Shown: one piece after another, positions 43,501-57,240 of the stretch
Layout: each line of letters starts with the position of its first letter
Position numbering within the stretch: the stretch's first letter is position 1
NCBI GenBank assembly: GCA_947095535.1
Contig: OX352772.1
Span: forward strand, 181,549,429-181,613,428
DNA length: 64,000 nt
From: Poecilobothrus nobilitatus
Taxonomy: Eukaryota > Arthropoda > Insecta > Diptera > Dolichopodidae
Direction of reading: 5' to 3'
The notes under the pieces: generated by a model
Seen by the model: the letters and a program-made list of their open reading frames with translations, nothing else
What the model was told of the DNA's origin: nothing
The model's database searches: none
Program-made: the position numbers and the translations under genes

Positions 43501-46500
43501 AATAACAATAACAATAACAATAACAATAACAATAACAATAACAATAACAATAACAATAACAATAACAATAACAATAACAATAACAATAACAATAACAATA
43601 ACAATAACAATAACAATAACAATAACAATAACAATAACAATAACAATAACAATAACAATAACAATAACAATAACAATAACAATAACAATAACAATAACAA
43701 TAACAATAACAATAACAATAACAATAACAATAACAATAACAATAACAATAACAATAACAATAACAATAACAATAACAATAACAATAACAATAACAATAAC
43801 AATAACAATAACAATAACAATAACAATAACAATAACAATAACAATAACAATAACAATAACAATAACAATAACAATAACAATAACAATAACAATAACAATA
43901 ACAATAACAATAACAATAACAATAACAATAACAATAACAATAACAATAACAATAACAATAACAATAACAATAACAATAACAATAACAATAACAATAACAA
44001 TAACAATAACAATAACAATAACAATAACAATAACAATAACAATAACAATAACAATAACAATAACAATAACAATAACAATAACAATAACAATAACAATAAC
44101 AATAACAATAACAATAACAATAACAATAACAATAACAATAACAATAACAATAACAATAACAATAACAATAACAATAACAATAACAATAACAATAACAATA
44201 ACAATAACAATAACAATAACAATAACAATAACAATAACAATAACAATAACAATAACAATAACAATAACAATAACAATAACAATAACAATAACAATAACAA
44301 TAACAATAACAATAACAATAACAATAACAATAACAATAACAATAACAATAACAATAACAATAACAATAACAATAACAATAACAATAACAATAACAATAAC
44401 AATAACAATAACAATAACAATAACAATAACAATAACAATAACAATAACAATAACAATAACAATAACAATAACAATAACAATAACAATAACAATAACAATA
44501 ACAATAACAATAACAATAACAATAACAATAACAATAACAATAACAATAACAATAACAATAACAATAACAATAACAATAACAATAACAATAACAATAACAA
44601 TAACAATAACAATAACAATAACAATAACAATAACAATAACAATAACAATAACAATAACAATAACAATAACAATAACAATAACAATAACAATAACAATAAC
44701 AATAACAATAACAATAACAATAACAATAACAATAACAATAACAATAACAATAACAATAACAATAACAATAACAATAACAATAACAATAACAATAACAATA
44801 ACAATAACAATAACAATAACAATAACAATAACAATAACAATAACAATAACAATAACAATAACAATAACAATAACAATAACAATAACAATAACAATAACAA
44901 TAACAATAACAATAACAATAACAATAACAATAACAATAACAATAACAATAACAATAACAATAACAATAACAATAACAATAACAATAACAATAACAATAAC
45001 AATAACAATAACAATAACAATAACAATAACAATAACAATAACAATAACAATAACAATAACAATAACAATAACAATAACAATAACAATAACAATAACAATA
45101 ACAATAACAATAACAATAACAATAACAATAACAATAACAATAACAATAACAATAACAATAACAATAACAATAACAATAACAATAACAATAACAATAACAA
45201 TAACAATAACAATAACAATAACAATAACAATAACAATAACAATAACAATAACAATAACAATAACAATAACAATAACAATAACAATAACAATAACAATAAC
45301 AATAACAATAACAATAACAATAACAATAACAATAACAATAACAATAACAATAACAATAACAATAACAATAACAATAACAATAACAATAACAATAACAATA
45401 ACAATAACAATAACAATAACAATAACAATAACAATAACAATAACAATAACAATAACAATAACAATAACAATAACAATAACAATAACAATAACAATAACAA
45501 TAACAATAACAATAACAATAACAATAACAATAACAATAACAATAACAATAACAATAACAATAACAATAACAATAACAATAATAACAATAACAATAACAAT
45601 AACAATAACAATAACAATAACAATAACAATAACAATAACAATAACAATAACAATAACAATAACAATAACAATAACAATAACAATAACAATAACAATAACA
45701 ATAACAATAACAATAACAATAACAATAACAATAACAATAACAATAACAATAACAATAACAATAACAATAACAATAACAATAACAATAACAATAACAATAA
45801 CAATAACAATAACAATAACAATAACAATAACAATAACAATAACAATAACAATAACAATAACAATAACAATAACAATAACAATAACAATAACAATAACAAT
45901 AACAATAACAATAACAATAACAATAACAATAACAATAACAATAACAATAACAATAACAATAACAATAACAATAACAATAACAATAACAATAACAATAACA
46001 ATAACAATAACAATAACAATAACAATAACAATAACAATAACAATAACAATAACAATAACAATAACAATAACAATAACAATAACAATAACAATAACAATAA
46101 CAATAACAATAACAATAACAATAACAATAACAATAACAATAACAATAACAATAACAATAACAATAACAATAACAATAACAATAACAATAACAATAACAAT
46201 AACAATAACAATAACAATAACAATAACAATAACAATAACAATAACAATAACAATAACAATAACAATAACAATAACAATAACAATAACAATAACAATAACA
46301 ATAACAATAACAATAACAATAACAATAACAATAACAATAACAATAACAATAACAATAACAATAACAATAACAATAACAATAACAATAACAATAACAATAA
46401 CAATAACAATAACAATAACAATAACAATAACAATAACAATAACAATAACAATAACAATAACAATAACAATAACAATAACAATAACAATAACAATAACAAT

Positions 46501-49500
46501 AACAATAACAATAACAATAACAATAACAATAACAATAACAATAACAATAACAATAACAATAACAATAACAATAACAATAACAATAACAATAACAATAACA
46601 ATAACAATAACAATAACAATAACAATAACAATAACAATAACAATAACAATAACAATAACAATAACAATAACAATAACAATAACAATAACAATAACAATAA
46701 CAATAACAATAACAATAACAATAACAATAACAATAACAATAACAATAACAATAACAATAACAATAACAATAACAATAACAATAACAATAACAATAACAAT
46801 AACAATAACAATAACAATAACAATAACAATAACAATAACAATAACAATAACAATAACAATAACAATAACAATAACAATAACAATAACAATAACAATAACA
46901 ATAACAATAACAATAACAATAACAATAACAATAACAATAACAATAACAATAACAATAACAATAACAATAACAATAACAATAACAATAACAATAACAATAA
47001 CAATAACAATAACAATAACAATAACAATAACAATAACAATAACAATAACAATAACAATAACAATAACAATAACAATAACAATAACAATAACAATAACAAT
47101 AACAATAACAATAACAATAACAATAACAATAACAATAACAATAACAATAACAATAACAATAACAATAACAATAACAATAACAATAACAATAACAATAACA
47201 ATAACAATAACAATAACAATAACAATAACAATAACAATAACAATAACAATAACAATAACAATAACAATAACAATAACAATAACAATAACAATAACAATAA
47301 CAATAACAATAACAATAACAATAACAATAACAATAACAATAACAATAACAATAACAATAACAATAACAATAACAATAACAATAACAATAACAATAACAAT
47401 AACAATAACAATAACAATAACAATAACAATAACAATAACAATAACAATAACAATAACAATAACAATAACAATAACAATAACAATAACAATAACAATAACA
47501 ATAACAATAACAATAACAATAACAATAACAATAACAATAACAATAACAATAACAATAACAATAACAATAACAATAACAATAACAATAACAATAACAATAA
47601 CAATAACAATAACAATAACAATAACAATAACAATAACAATAACAATAACAATAACAATAACAATAACAATAACAATAACAATAACAATAACAATAACAAT
47701 AACAATAACAATAACAATAACAATAACAATAACAATAACAATAACAATAACAATAACAATAACAATAACAATAACAATAACAATAACAATAACAATAACA
47801 ATAACAATAACAATAACAATAACAATAACAATAACAATAACAATAACAATAACAATAACAATAACAATAACAATAACAATAACAATAACAATAACAATAA
47901 CAATAACAATAACAATAACAATAACAATAACAATAACAATAACAATAACAATAACAATAACAATAACAATAACAATAACAATAACAATAACAATAACAAT
48001 AACAATAACAATAACAATAACAATAACAATAACAATAACAATAACAATAACAATAACAATAACAATAACAATAACAATAACAATAACAATAACAATAACA
48101 ATAACAATAACAATAACAATAACAATAACAATAACAATAACAATAACAATAACAATAACAATAACAATAACAATAACAATAACAATAACAATAACAATAA
48201 CAATAACAATAACAATAACAATAACAATAACAATAACAATAACAATAACAATAACAATAACAATAACAATAACAATAACAATAACAATAACAATAACAAT
48301 AACAATAACAATAACAATAACAATAACAATAACAATAACAATAACAATAACAATAACAATAACAATAACAATAACAATAACAATAACAATAACAATAACA
48401 ATAACAATAACAATAACAATAACAATAACAATAACAATAACAATAACAATAACAATAACAATAACAATAACAATAACAATAACAATAACAATAACAATAA
48501 CAATAACAATAACAATAACAATAACAATAACAATAACAATAACAATAACAATAACAATAACAATAACAATAACAATAACAATAACAATAACAATAACAAT
48601 AACAATAACAATAACAATAACAATAACAATAACAATAACAATAACAATAACAATAACAATAACAATAACAATAACAATAACAATAACAATAACAATAACA
48701 ATAACAATAACAATAACAATAACAATAACAATAACAATAACAATAACAATAACAATAACAATAACAATAACAATAACAATAACAATAACAATAACAATAA
48801 CAATAACAATAACAATAACAATAACAATAACAATAACAATAACAATAACAATAACAATAACAATAACAATAACAATAACAATAACAATAACAATAACAAT
48901 AACAATAACAATAACAATAACAATAACAATAACAATAACAATAACAATAACAATAACAATAACAATAACAATAACAATAACAATAACAATAACAATAACA
49001 ATAACAATAACAATAACAATAACAATAACAATAACAATAACAATAACAATAACAATAACAATAACAATAACAATAACAATAACAATAACAATAACAATAA
49101 CAATAACAATAACAATAACAATAACAATAACAATAACAATAACAATAACAATAACAATAACAATAACAATAACAATAACAATAACAATAACAATAACAAT
49201 AACAATAACAATAACAATAACAATAACAATAACAATAACAATAACAATAACAATAACAATAACAATAACAATAACAATAACAATAACAATAACAATAACA
49301 ATAACAATAACAATAACAATAACAATAACAATAACAATAACAATAACAATAACAATAACAATAACAATAACAATAACAATAACAATAACAATAACAATAA
49401 CAATAACAATAACAATAACAATAACAATAACAATAACAATAACAATAACAATAACAATAACAATAACAATAACAATAACAATAACAATAACAATAACAAT

Positions 49501-52197
49501 AACAATAACAATAACAATAACAATAACAATAACAATAACAATAACAATAACAATAACAATAACAATAACAATAACAATAACAATAACAATAACAATAACA
49601 ATAACAATAACAATAACAATAACAATAACAATAACAATAACAATAACAATAACAATAACAATAACAATAACAATAACAATAACAATAACAATAACAATAA
49701 CAATAACAATAACAATAACAATAACAATAACAATAACAATAACAATAACAATAACAATAACAATAACAATAACAATAACAATAACAATAACAATAACAAT
49801 AACAATAACAATAACAATAACAATAACAATAACAATAACAATAACAATAACAATAACAATAACAATAACAATAACAATAACAATAACAATAACAATAACA
49901 ATAACAATAACAATAACAATAACAATAACAATAACAATAACAATAACAATAACAATAACAATAACAATAACAATAACAATAACAATAACAATAACAATAA
50001 CAATAACAATAACAATAACAATAACAATAACAATAACAATAACAATAACAATAACAATAACAATAACAATAACAATAACAATAACAATAACAATAACAAT
50101 AACAATAACAATAACAATAACAATAACAATAACAATAACAATAACAATAACAATAACAATAACAATAACAATAACAATAACAATAACAATAACAATAACA
50201 ATAACAATAACAATAACAATAACAATAACAATAACAATAACAATAACAATAACAATAACAATAACAATAACAATAACAATAACAATAACAATAACAATAA
50301 CAATAACAATAACAATAACAATAACAATAACAATAACAATAACAATAACAATAACAATAACAATAACAATAACAATAACAATAACAATAACAATAACAAT
50401 AACAATAACAATAACAATAACAATAACAATAACAATAACAATAACAATAACAATAACAATAACAATAACAATAACAATAACAATAACAATAACAATAACA
50501 ATAACAATAACAATAACAATAACAATAACAATAACAATAACAATAACAATAACAATAACAATAACAATAACAATAACAATAACAATAACAATAACAATAA
50601 CAATAACAATAACAATAACAATAACAATAACAATAACAATAACAATAACAATAACAATAACAATAACAATAACAATAACAATAACAATAACAATAACAAT
50701 AACAATAACAATAACAATAACAATAACAATAACAATAACAATAACAATAACAATAACAATAACAATAACAATAACAATAACAATAACAATAACAATAACA
50801 ATAACAATAACAATAACAATAACAATAACAATAACAATAACAATAACAATAACAATAACAATAACAATAACAATAACAATAACAATAACAATAACAATAA
50901 CAATAACAATAACAATAACAATAACAATAACAATAACAATAACAATAACAATAACAATAACAATAACAATAACAATAACAATAACAATAACAATAACAAT
51001 AACAATAACAATAACAATAACAATAACAATAACAATAACAATAACAATAACAATAACAATAACAATAACAATAACAATAACAATAACAATAACAATAACA
51101 ATAACAATAACAATAACAATAACAATAACAATAACAATAACAATAACAATAACAATAACAATAACAATAACAATAACAATAACAATAACAATAACAATAA
51201 CAATAACAATAACAATAACAATAACAATAACAATAACAATAACAATAACAATAACAATAACAATAACAATAACAATAACAATAACAATAACAATAACAAT
51301 AACAATAACAATAACAATAACAATAACAATAACAATAACAATAACAATAACAATAACAATAACAATAACAATAACAATAACAATAACAATAACAATAACA
51401 ATAACAATAACAATAACAATAACAATAACAATAACAATAACAATAACAATAACAATAACAATAACAATAACAATAACAATAACAATAACAATAACAATAA
51501 CAATAACAATAACAATAACAATAACAATAACAATAACAATAACAATAACAATAACAATAACAATAACAATAACAATAACAATAACAATAACAATAACAAT
51601 AACAATAACAATAACAATAACAATAACAATAACAATAACAATAACAATAACAATAACAATAACAATAACAATAACAATAACAATAACAATAACAATAACA
51701 ATAACAATAACAATAACAATAACAATAACAATAACAATAACAATAACAATAACAATAACAATAACAATAACAATAACAATAACAATAACAATAACAATAA
51801 CAATAACAATAACAATAACAATAACAATAACAATAACAATAACAATAACAATAACAATAACAATAACAATAACAATAACAATAACAATAACAATAACAAT
51901 AACAATAACAATAACAATAACAATAACAATAACAATAACAATAACAATAACAATAACAATAACAATAACAATAACAATAACAATAACAATAACAATAACA
52001 ATAACAATAACAATAACAATAACAATAACAATAACAATAACAATAACAATAACAATAACAATAACAATAACAATAACAATAACAATAACAATAACAATAA
52101 CAATAACAATAACAATAACAATAACAATAACAATAACAATAACAATAACAATAACAATAACAATAACAATAACAATAACAATAACAATAACAATAAC
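40579..52197. repeat. Giant (AATAAC)n hexanucleotide array, ~11.6 kb
   Basis: Unit AATAAC from 40579 to 45576 (833 units), one extra AAT at 45577-45579, then AATAAC from 45580 to 52197 (1,103 units). I saw no other deviation. One plus frame is Asn-Asn repeated and open; another reads Ile-Thr; the minus frames read Leu-Leu, Tyr-Cys and Val-Ile. These account for the ORFs of over 4,000 codons and are not genes. The phase matches Asn codons of the LINE-A-type linker whose downstream domain is still recognisable at 52.4 kb. Confidence 0.97.
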
Positions 52198-52560
52198 AAC
52201 AACAATGATAATAATAACATTGATAATAATATTGATAACAGCAATAATAATAATAATAATAACAACAGTAATAATAAAAAAATAGTAATAATAATAATAT
52301 TATTAATAACAAAAATACCAATGGTAATAATAGTATTATTAATAACAATGATAGTAATAATATTAATAACAATGATAATAATAATATTAATATAAATAAT
52401 TCATTGTCAATAAATCCGCTTGTACCCTCTATCTTAGAATGACAAAACAATCACTAAGAGGGTACTGCCAATACGCTTTATCAAGATTTAGAGATAAGAA
52501 AATTCTTCTTAATGTAAGACTTTTCCTTGCTTATTTACATAACTATTCATATAATCGTGA
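52198..52560 (+). pseudogene. LINE-A-related ORF1 fragment flanking the array (Asn-rich linker end and C-terminal domain start)
   Basis: Bases 52198-52400 are irregular AAT/AAC/AGT/GAT codons that read as Asn-rich protein in two frames (NNDNNNIDNNIDNSNNNN). They lead into SLSINPLVPSIL at 52404-52437. After a one-base shift the text reads RMTKQSLRG, then YALSRFRDKKILLNVRLFLAYLHN up to about 52545. LINE-A copy 3 has PMLPPIVRITK, then YVLSRLRDHRIYNNVRLYLS at the same place. The two are clearly homologous but far more diverged than the LINE-A copies are from each other, so this is a related family. A BEL element cuts it off on the right. Confidence 0.8.
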
Positions 52561-53912
52561 TCGTGTAATAGAGGGTAGAACAATGTGTTACAACTCGTTT
52601 TCATCTGTTCCAGAATGTGCGTCAAATATTCTTGCCAGTAACGATTTACATGGTGGTAGATTTTCATCTTTTATCAATACTAAGTTTCCTATTTCGAAAT
52701 TTTTTGAAGGATATTACCATTTTGGTCTACGTAGTAGTGTGTGTAAATATTCCGAGTGCCATTTTTTCCAAAATGATTGTTGTTGCATAAATTGCCATAT
52801 TTTTAAACAATGTTCTTGATTGTTTAATATTGTAGGTTGTGGTACCAATAATAAAGACCTTCCAATTGAAAAATGACCTGGAGTTAAAGTTGTAAGATCT
52901 TGTGGGTCATTTATTAACTGACAAAGTGGCTGCGAATTGAGGCATGCTTCTATTTGTACTGTTGTTGCTATAAGTTTTTAACAACTAAGTTTTTCAAACG
53001 TTAATTTATTGTTATGTAATAATTAATATCCTTTTTAAATGGTATTTGGCCGATTTTACGCCTGTTTACATTACACAAAGTTTGTACCATTGTCAGAGTA
53101 TATGTCAGTATACAAACCACGTCTTCGTACAAAGTGTTTTAGAGCTGCTAAAAAGGCATGTGATGTTAATACTGATATTACCTCTATATATGTATCGATT
53201 TTGTGACTAGGCAAATGAAAACTGCTAAAAATGCCTTCATGCTTTTAGCATTTCGAAGTTTTGATGTTTTTATGTCGATAGGGTCGCAATAATCTACAAC
53301 AGTATTTTGAAAAGGTCTTGCCATATTTAACCGTGTTGACGATAGACTGTCCATTGGTTGTTAAGATTATTGAGCCTTTTGCCTGAAACATATGACACAT
53401 ATGCCAATATTTTCTTCTAATCATACCGATCAATTCAATATCTCCATGTAACATTATTTTGTGCATGTTATTTATTATTAATTAAGTTAGAGGATGGTTA
53501 TGGGTTATGATAATCGAATGTTTTTCTTCCCATGCAATACTTGCGTGCTCCAACCGTCCACCAACTCTAAGAATATTATCTGCATCTATAAATGGATGAC
53601 AATTATTTAGTCTTTCACTTGCTGATATTCTAGCCCTTAAACTTTTTATTTCATGTTTGAAATTATTTTGTTGTTTAGAAGTTTTTCAGCTTCTTCTAAT
53701 TCCGGTATAGATAAATGATTTGAATGCAATTTGATCTTTTTTATTATATTTCTTACATGCATAATGTTTGCTGTGACCCTTACCAATTTTTGTGATGATG
53801 AATATTTATTGAATAATTGGTCAATAATGCTTATTTGAGAGTTGGCTCTTAAGTGTACTTTAACCTTTTTGTTTCCAATAATGTGTCGTTTAACTGCGGT
53901 AATGTTGGCCAA
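52561..53912 (-). pseudogene. BEL integrase
   Basis: From 53912: the region preceding the zinc domain (SSSQKLVRVTANIMHV; HLSIPELEEAEK). Around 53410: IRRKYWHMC-type zinc-domain end. At 53330-53080, through shifts: TVKYGKTFSKYCCRLLRPYR, then IDTYIEVISVLTSHAFLAAL, then RRGLYTDIYSDNGTNF with the second catalytic Asp (SDNGTNF is the BEL hallmark). At 52800-52570: a WHSEYLHTLLRRPKW segment, then NFEIGNLVLIKDENLPP, the typical BEL integrase C-terminus. The integrase is complete in order but broken by at least five lesions. Confidence 0.82.
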
Positions 53913-53950
53913 TATTGTTCATCATGTAGAATCCAATCAGGTCCATTCTA

Positions 53951-54300
53951 TCATAAGTCTGCTTTGAGTAATTCATTTGGATAAAGTGCTCTAGATGTTA
54001 GATTCGCTATATTGCTGTTTGTTGGAACATGGATCCACAATTCAATTTCACTCATATTTTGTATTTGTGCAATGCTATTTGCAACAAATGTTTTATGATC
54101 ACCCGGATGACTTCGTAACCATGCCAATACAATTGTCGAATCTACCCATGCATAAAATTCAATTTTTCCAAATTTCATGGCGTTTTTTACTGTTTGGTAT
54201 AACTTGCACAATAATTAAGCTACACATAATTTAATGCGTGGTATTGATATCTGTGTCACAAAAGTGACTTTCGTTTTTGAAGTTAATAATTTAATTTTTC
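53951..54300 (-). pseudogene. BEL RNase H
   Basis: Reads ISIPRIKLCVA just upstream (the PRLEL-type motif), then LYQTVKNAMKF, then FYAWVDSTIVLAWLRSHPGD with the catalytic Asp, then FVANSIAQIQNMSEIELWIH and VPTNSNIANLTSRALYPNEL, where the NPADxxSRG motif of BEL elements is degraded to NSNIANLTSRA. The loss of the Asp in that motif would itself disable the enzyme. Confidence 0.82.
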
Positions 54301-54381
54301 TATATCGCTTTTGATCTTGCGTTTTAACGTATAACACTGTTGCATAAGCTTGTAATAAGCCAACGCAGAAGTCAAAAATCT

Positions 54382-54960
54382 TCACTGAATTGGTTGTAGT
54401 TTCAATCCATCTAGGTATTGTAATATTTTCAATGTTGTAAATTTCCTTTTATATTTTGTTCCACATATGATTTTCAATTTTATGGTGAATGGTGCTAAAA
54501 ATCCTAAAGGGTCGAATATTTGCGAAATTGTACTTAGCAATTTGCCTTTTGATAGTAGGGTTTCGCAAAGTTTTATTGTTAACTTGTATTTTAAATTATC
54601 TGGTTTTGGAAACCAATTTATGCCCAAAGTTTTTATGCTCTCATCAATGTTAAATTTAATCACACCACCTAGTTCTTTATCTTCGTCAGGAATACCGGCC
54701 AAAGATTCTTCATTGTTTGATGTCCACTTACGAAAATTAAATTCACCTGATTTCCAAAGATTATTTATTTCATCTCTCATATGCACTACTTCTTCTACTA
54801 TGTTAACTCCTATCAAAAGATCATCTACATAAAAATCTGTTTTTATTATATTTGATGCAAGATTATAATTATCCTTCTAATCATTTGCTATTTGATGAAT
54901 TGTTTTATTGGAGGTATCCTCATGAAGTTTCGATGTCGTGCTTTCTTTGTAAACTGCACG
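54382..54960 (-). pseudogene. BEL reverse transcriptase, C-terminal palm and thumb
   Basis: Near 54838-54812 (minus) the text reads DFYVDDLLIGV with an intact YVDD box; ORF 54816-54382 continues GVNIVEEVVHMRDEINNLWK, then GINWFPKPDNLKYKL, then LSTISQIFDPLGFLAPFTIK. ISQIFDPLGFLAP is a strong BEL/Pao RT signature. The fingers and the first catalytic Asp are missing through an internal deletion between gag and this point. Confidence 0.85.
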
Positions 54961-55036
54961 TGTGGGAGATAATTTGTTTTATAAAATGTGCTTTCATTTT
55001 CCCACATATTTTCAATTTCGGCTGATTTAGCCGCAC

Positions 55037-55635
55037 TCAAATTGGACTCTTTGTAAATTGAGGAAAGTTGAACTGAAATCTCTTGTTTTGCTCGAATGAA
55101 ATGTTCTTGTCCATCTGCGTAGCTAGGAAAATCTCTTTGTTCATACATTTAGTTCCGATGTGGTGTATTTTTGTTACATGATTTAGATCCTGTGAGCTAC
55201 CAGGCTCTGGTCTTCCTTCAGTTGGCTTTGCTGAAATGATTATGTCATCATGTAGCAATGTGTGATGACGATGCTTACATTTGAAACATAACGAACTGCT
55301 CGGACATCTTGTAGCTATATTCCCTTTTGACAAACAATTTGAACACAATATTTTATCGATTGCAGCTTTTTTTCTCTGCTCGTGGTTCAAACTAATGAAT
55401 TGTGAACATAGCCTGATGCGATGTGCTCCTGCACACATTTGGCAACCATATCTTGTGCTTACTTGGAAAGCTCTCTTGGATGTATATGATTTGAAATGTT
55501 CTTTTACTTTTAACGCTTCTAAAGCTCTGGATTGTCCTTCTAAAAATCTTCTTAATTCTTCGTAAGTGGGGAAGTCTTTAGTGCAGCCTATTTCTCTTTC
55601 CCAAAGTTTCTTGGTTTCTAAAGGTAAATGTTGAA
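55037..55635 (-). pseudogene. BEL gag C-terminal region with CCHC knuckles
   Basis: The frame is open from about 55632, beginning LPLETKKLWEREIGCTKDFP and then TYEELRRFLEGQSRALEALK, the standard BEL gag run-up. At 55420-55260 it gives CQMCAGAHRIRLCSQFISLN, then KILCSNCLSKGNIATRCPSS, then LCFKCKHRHHTLLH, three Cys/His knuckles. Gag is truncated at its 5' side by a TAG at about 55635, and its 3' side is fused to RT-proximal sequence. Confidence 0.85.
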
Positions 55636-55789
55636 ACTAAGAAATTTTGGTTTCAACCTTAAGGATGGTCGGCAAAAATACTCAATACAAACCCTCCCCT
55701 AATTAATTAGTCTTACCCTATGTCTGTATGTACCCTATGTATGACGAATCTCTGCTGAATCTAAGGTACACTTTCCTTTTTTCGTACTC

Positions 55790-56335
55790 GTGGGTTCAAT
55801 TATGGAACAAAATTTAAAATAAGATTCGAAAAAAGAGTTAGCCGGCACTTCCCAAAAGTCGGCAAGTAAAGCGACCAAACCGGGCACTAGCAGTACTAAA
55901 GAAAGTCACAAACAACCAAAGACGGTACATAAAGCGCGCCCGTCAAACAAGACTTCTTTCATAAACGGTCGGCCTATAAAATAATTGAGAGGCTAAGCTC
56001 TCTCAATTTTGGTCAATTATGTGAGGCGCAGAAGAACTCCTTAGCCTGACCAAAACAGTAGTAGGCCAGGTTTAGCCCCAAGAAAGGCAAATCCAAGGTT
56101 CGTGAAAGGGCCTTATGTCCAAGAGACATAGGTCAAAAGATGAGCAACAGGGTAGCTCCAAAAAGGCTAGGTTGCTAGGGAGCAACCAGGTAACCAAGCC
56201 ATTCAATCAAATTGCAAAAGATAGTTTAACTCTGACAGTTATTGATGAGGGGTTAAGGGATGAAGGTATTTCTCTCAATAACTGGAAGAAGGTTGTTGTT
56301 GCTTTAAATACAACTTTCTTCCAGGCACAATAGTG
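55790..56335 (+). pseudogene. LINE-C-type ORF1, frameshifted
   Basis: From ATG 55803: a Ser/Thr/Lys-rich basic leader (AGTSQKSASKATKPGTSST, HKARPSNKTSF). Another frame gives IIERLSSLNFGQLCEAQKNS (about 55985-56050). ORF 56115-56333 gives KRHRSKDEQQGSSKKARLLG and then LTVIDEGLRDEGISLNNWKK and VVVALNTTFFQAQ. This order (basic Ser-rich leader, short helical motif, then VIDxxxxxGxIxxxxWxxV) matches ORF1 of LOA/R1-like LINEs in flies. It is probably the 5' end of the plus-strand LINE-C copy whose RT lies at 63.2 kb. Confidence 0.6.
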
Positions 56336-56507
56336 TGGAAATGTTGGAATATTTAGTTAACAGAAACTCTAAGGGATTTATAAGTGACTCATCCTTGTTT
56401 TCGAATAAAAATGTTTTTACTCGCCCCTTAAAAGTTGTTTCTATTAATTTCACGTTGTCGGCAAGTTCTTTTGCTACATTGCACTTATTAGAGAAGTTCG
56501 ATTCCAT
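56304..56507 (-). CDS. Hypothetical 67-codon ORF
   Basis: Balanced composition compared with the AT-rich surroundings and a plausible protein (NVKLIETTFKGRVKTFLFEN, then PLEFLLTKYSNISTLLCLEE). It overlaps the end of the LINE-C ORF1 on the other strand by 30 bases. I do not recognise it; it may be a fragment of a further transposon or spurious. Confidence 0.25.
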   Translation of the reverse strand: MESNFSNKCNVAKELADNVKLIETTFKGRVKTFLFENKDESLINPLEFLLTKYSNISTLLCLEESCI

Positions 56508-56509
56508 TT

Positions 56510-57240
56510 TTGTTTTTTTTTTTTTTAACTCGATAGCAACTTAACACAGAACTATAACCGAACTGTAACAGAACTATATATTATTTGTATTAGCTACTTA
56601 TATTTAAAAAATGTTCAAAGATAGTGCATAGGGCAGTAAAATACTTTGTATAATGCAAATGCAAAACAAAGAAATATTTATCAATTCTTGTTTTGTTAGT
56701 TCGTATTAAAATCTGAGTGTAACATTGTAATGTAACTTTATTATACTTTTGTTAGGAATTTCATTAACAAAGTTGCATTTGAGTTAAAACATAACTTTTA
56801 CTCAATGTTAAACTTTCTACATATAATGCAACTTTTTGATTAATTTTATTACACAATTTTTTATTTATTTATTAAGATTTGATCTATTTTTTACCTTTTC
56901 AATTTTAATTATAGTCTTTTTCAAAAATTACAAAATGTCAAAAGCTATCATTTTCAATTTATATAAATAATTTACTAAGTTATAATTTAATAGCAACTAA
57001 AATAAAATATACTGCCAATCATCAGAAAATGATAATAATGCAACTTTGTTAAGTAATTTTATATTAATAATAAAAATATTAACAAAGTTGCATTTGAATT
57101 AAAATTGCATTAAAACCTTGTTGTACTTTTCTTTTTTAAAGTAGAAAATATAAAATATACACGTTTTTATTTTAGATCATTTTACAAATTTAAAATATAA
57201 ATATTAAAGTATATTTAAACTTTAATTAGAAAAAATAATA
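56510..57240. other. AT-rich non-coding DNA with a small inverted repeat family
   Basis: AACAAAGTTGCATTTGA occurs at about 56767 and 57079, and its inverse TGCAACTTTGTTAA at about 57039. The 57039/57079 pair forms a hairpin with 15-bp arms and a ~26-bp loop. It could be a MITE remnant. No gene. Confidence 0.55.

Larger units (their letters stand above)
52561..55635 (-). mobile_element. BEL/Pao retrotransposon remnant
   Basis: Minus-strand BEL/Pao with gag knuckles, RT, RNase H and integrase in order from high to low coordinates. Protease and the N-terminal half of RT are missing: gag sequence near 55040 runs into RT just before the YVDD box. Both LTRs are absent and every domain is frameshifted. 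Its 3' end abuts the LINE-A-related fragment at about 52560; its 5' end abuts LINE-C-type ORF1 sequence. Confidence 0.85.

Noticed and set aside
40152..52450. Three open reading frames of over 4,000 codons across the array
   Set aside because: They encode only Leu, Ile-Thr or Tyr-Cys dipeptides generated by the AATAAC repeat and have no separate coding signal.
52561..52819. Plus-strand ORF continuing past the LINE-A-related fragment
   Set aside because: Beyond about 52545 it is the reverse complement of BEL integrase C-terminus, so only its first ~35 codons are meaningful.
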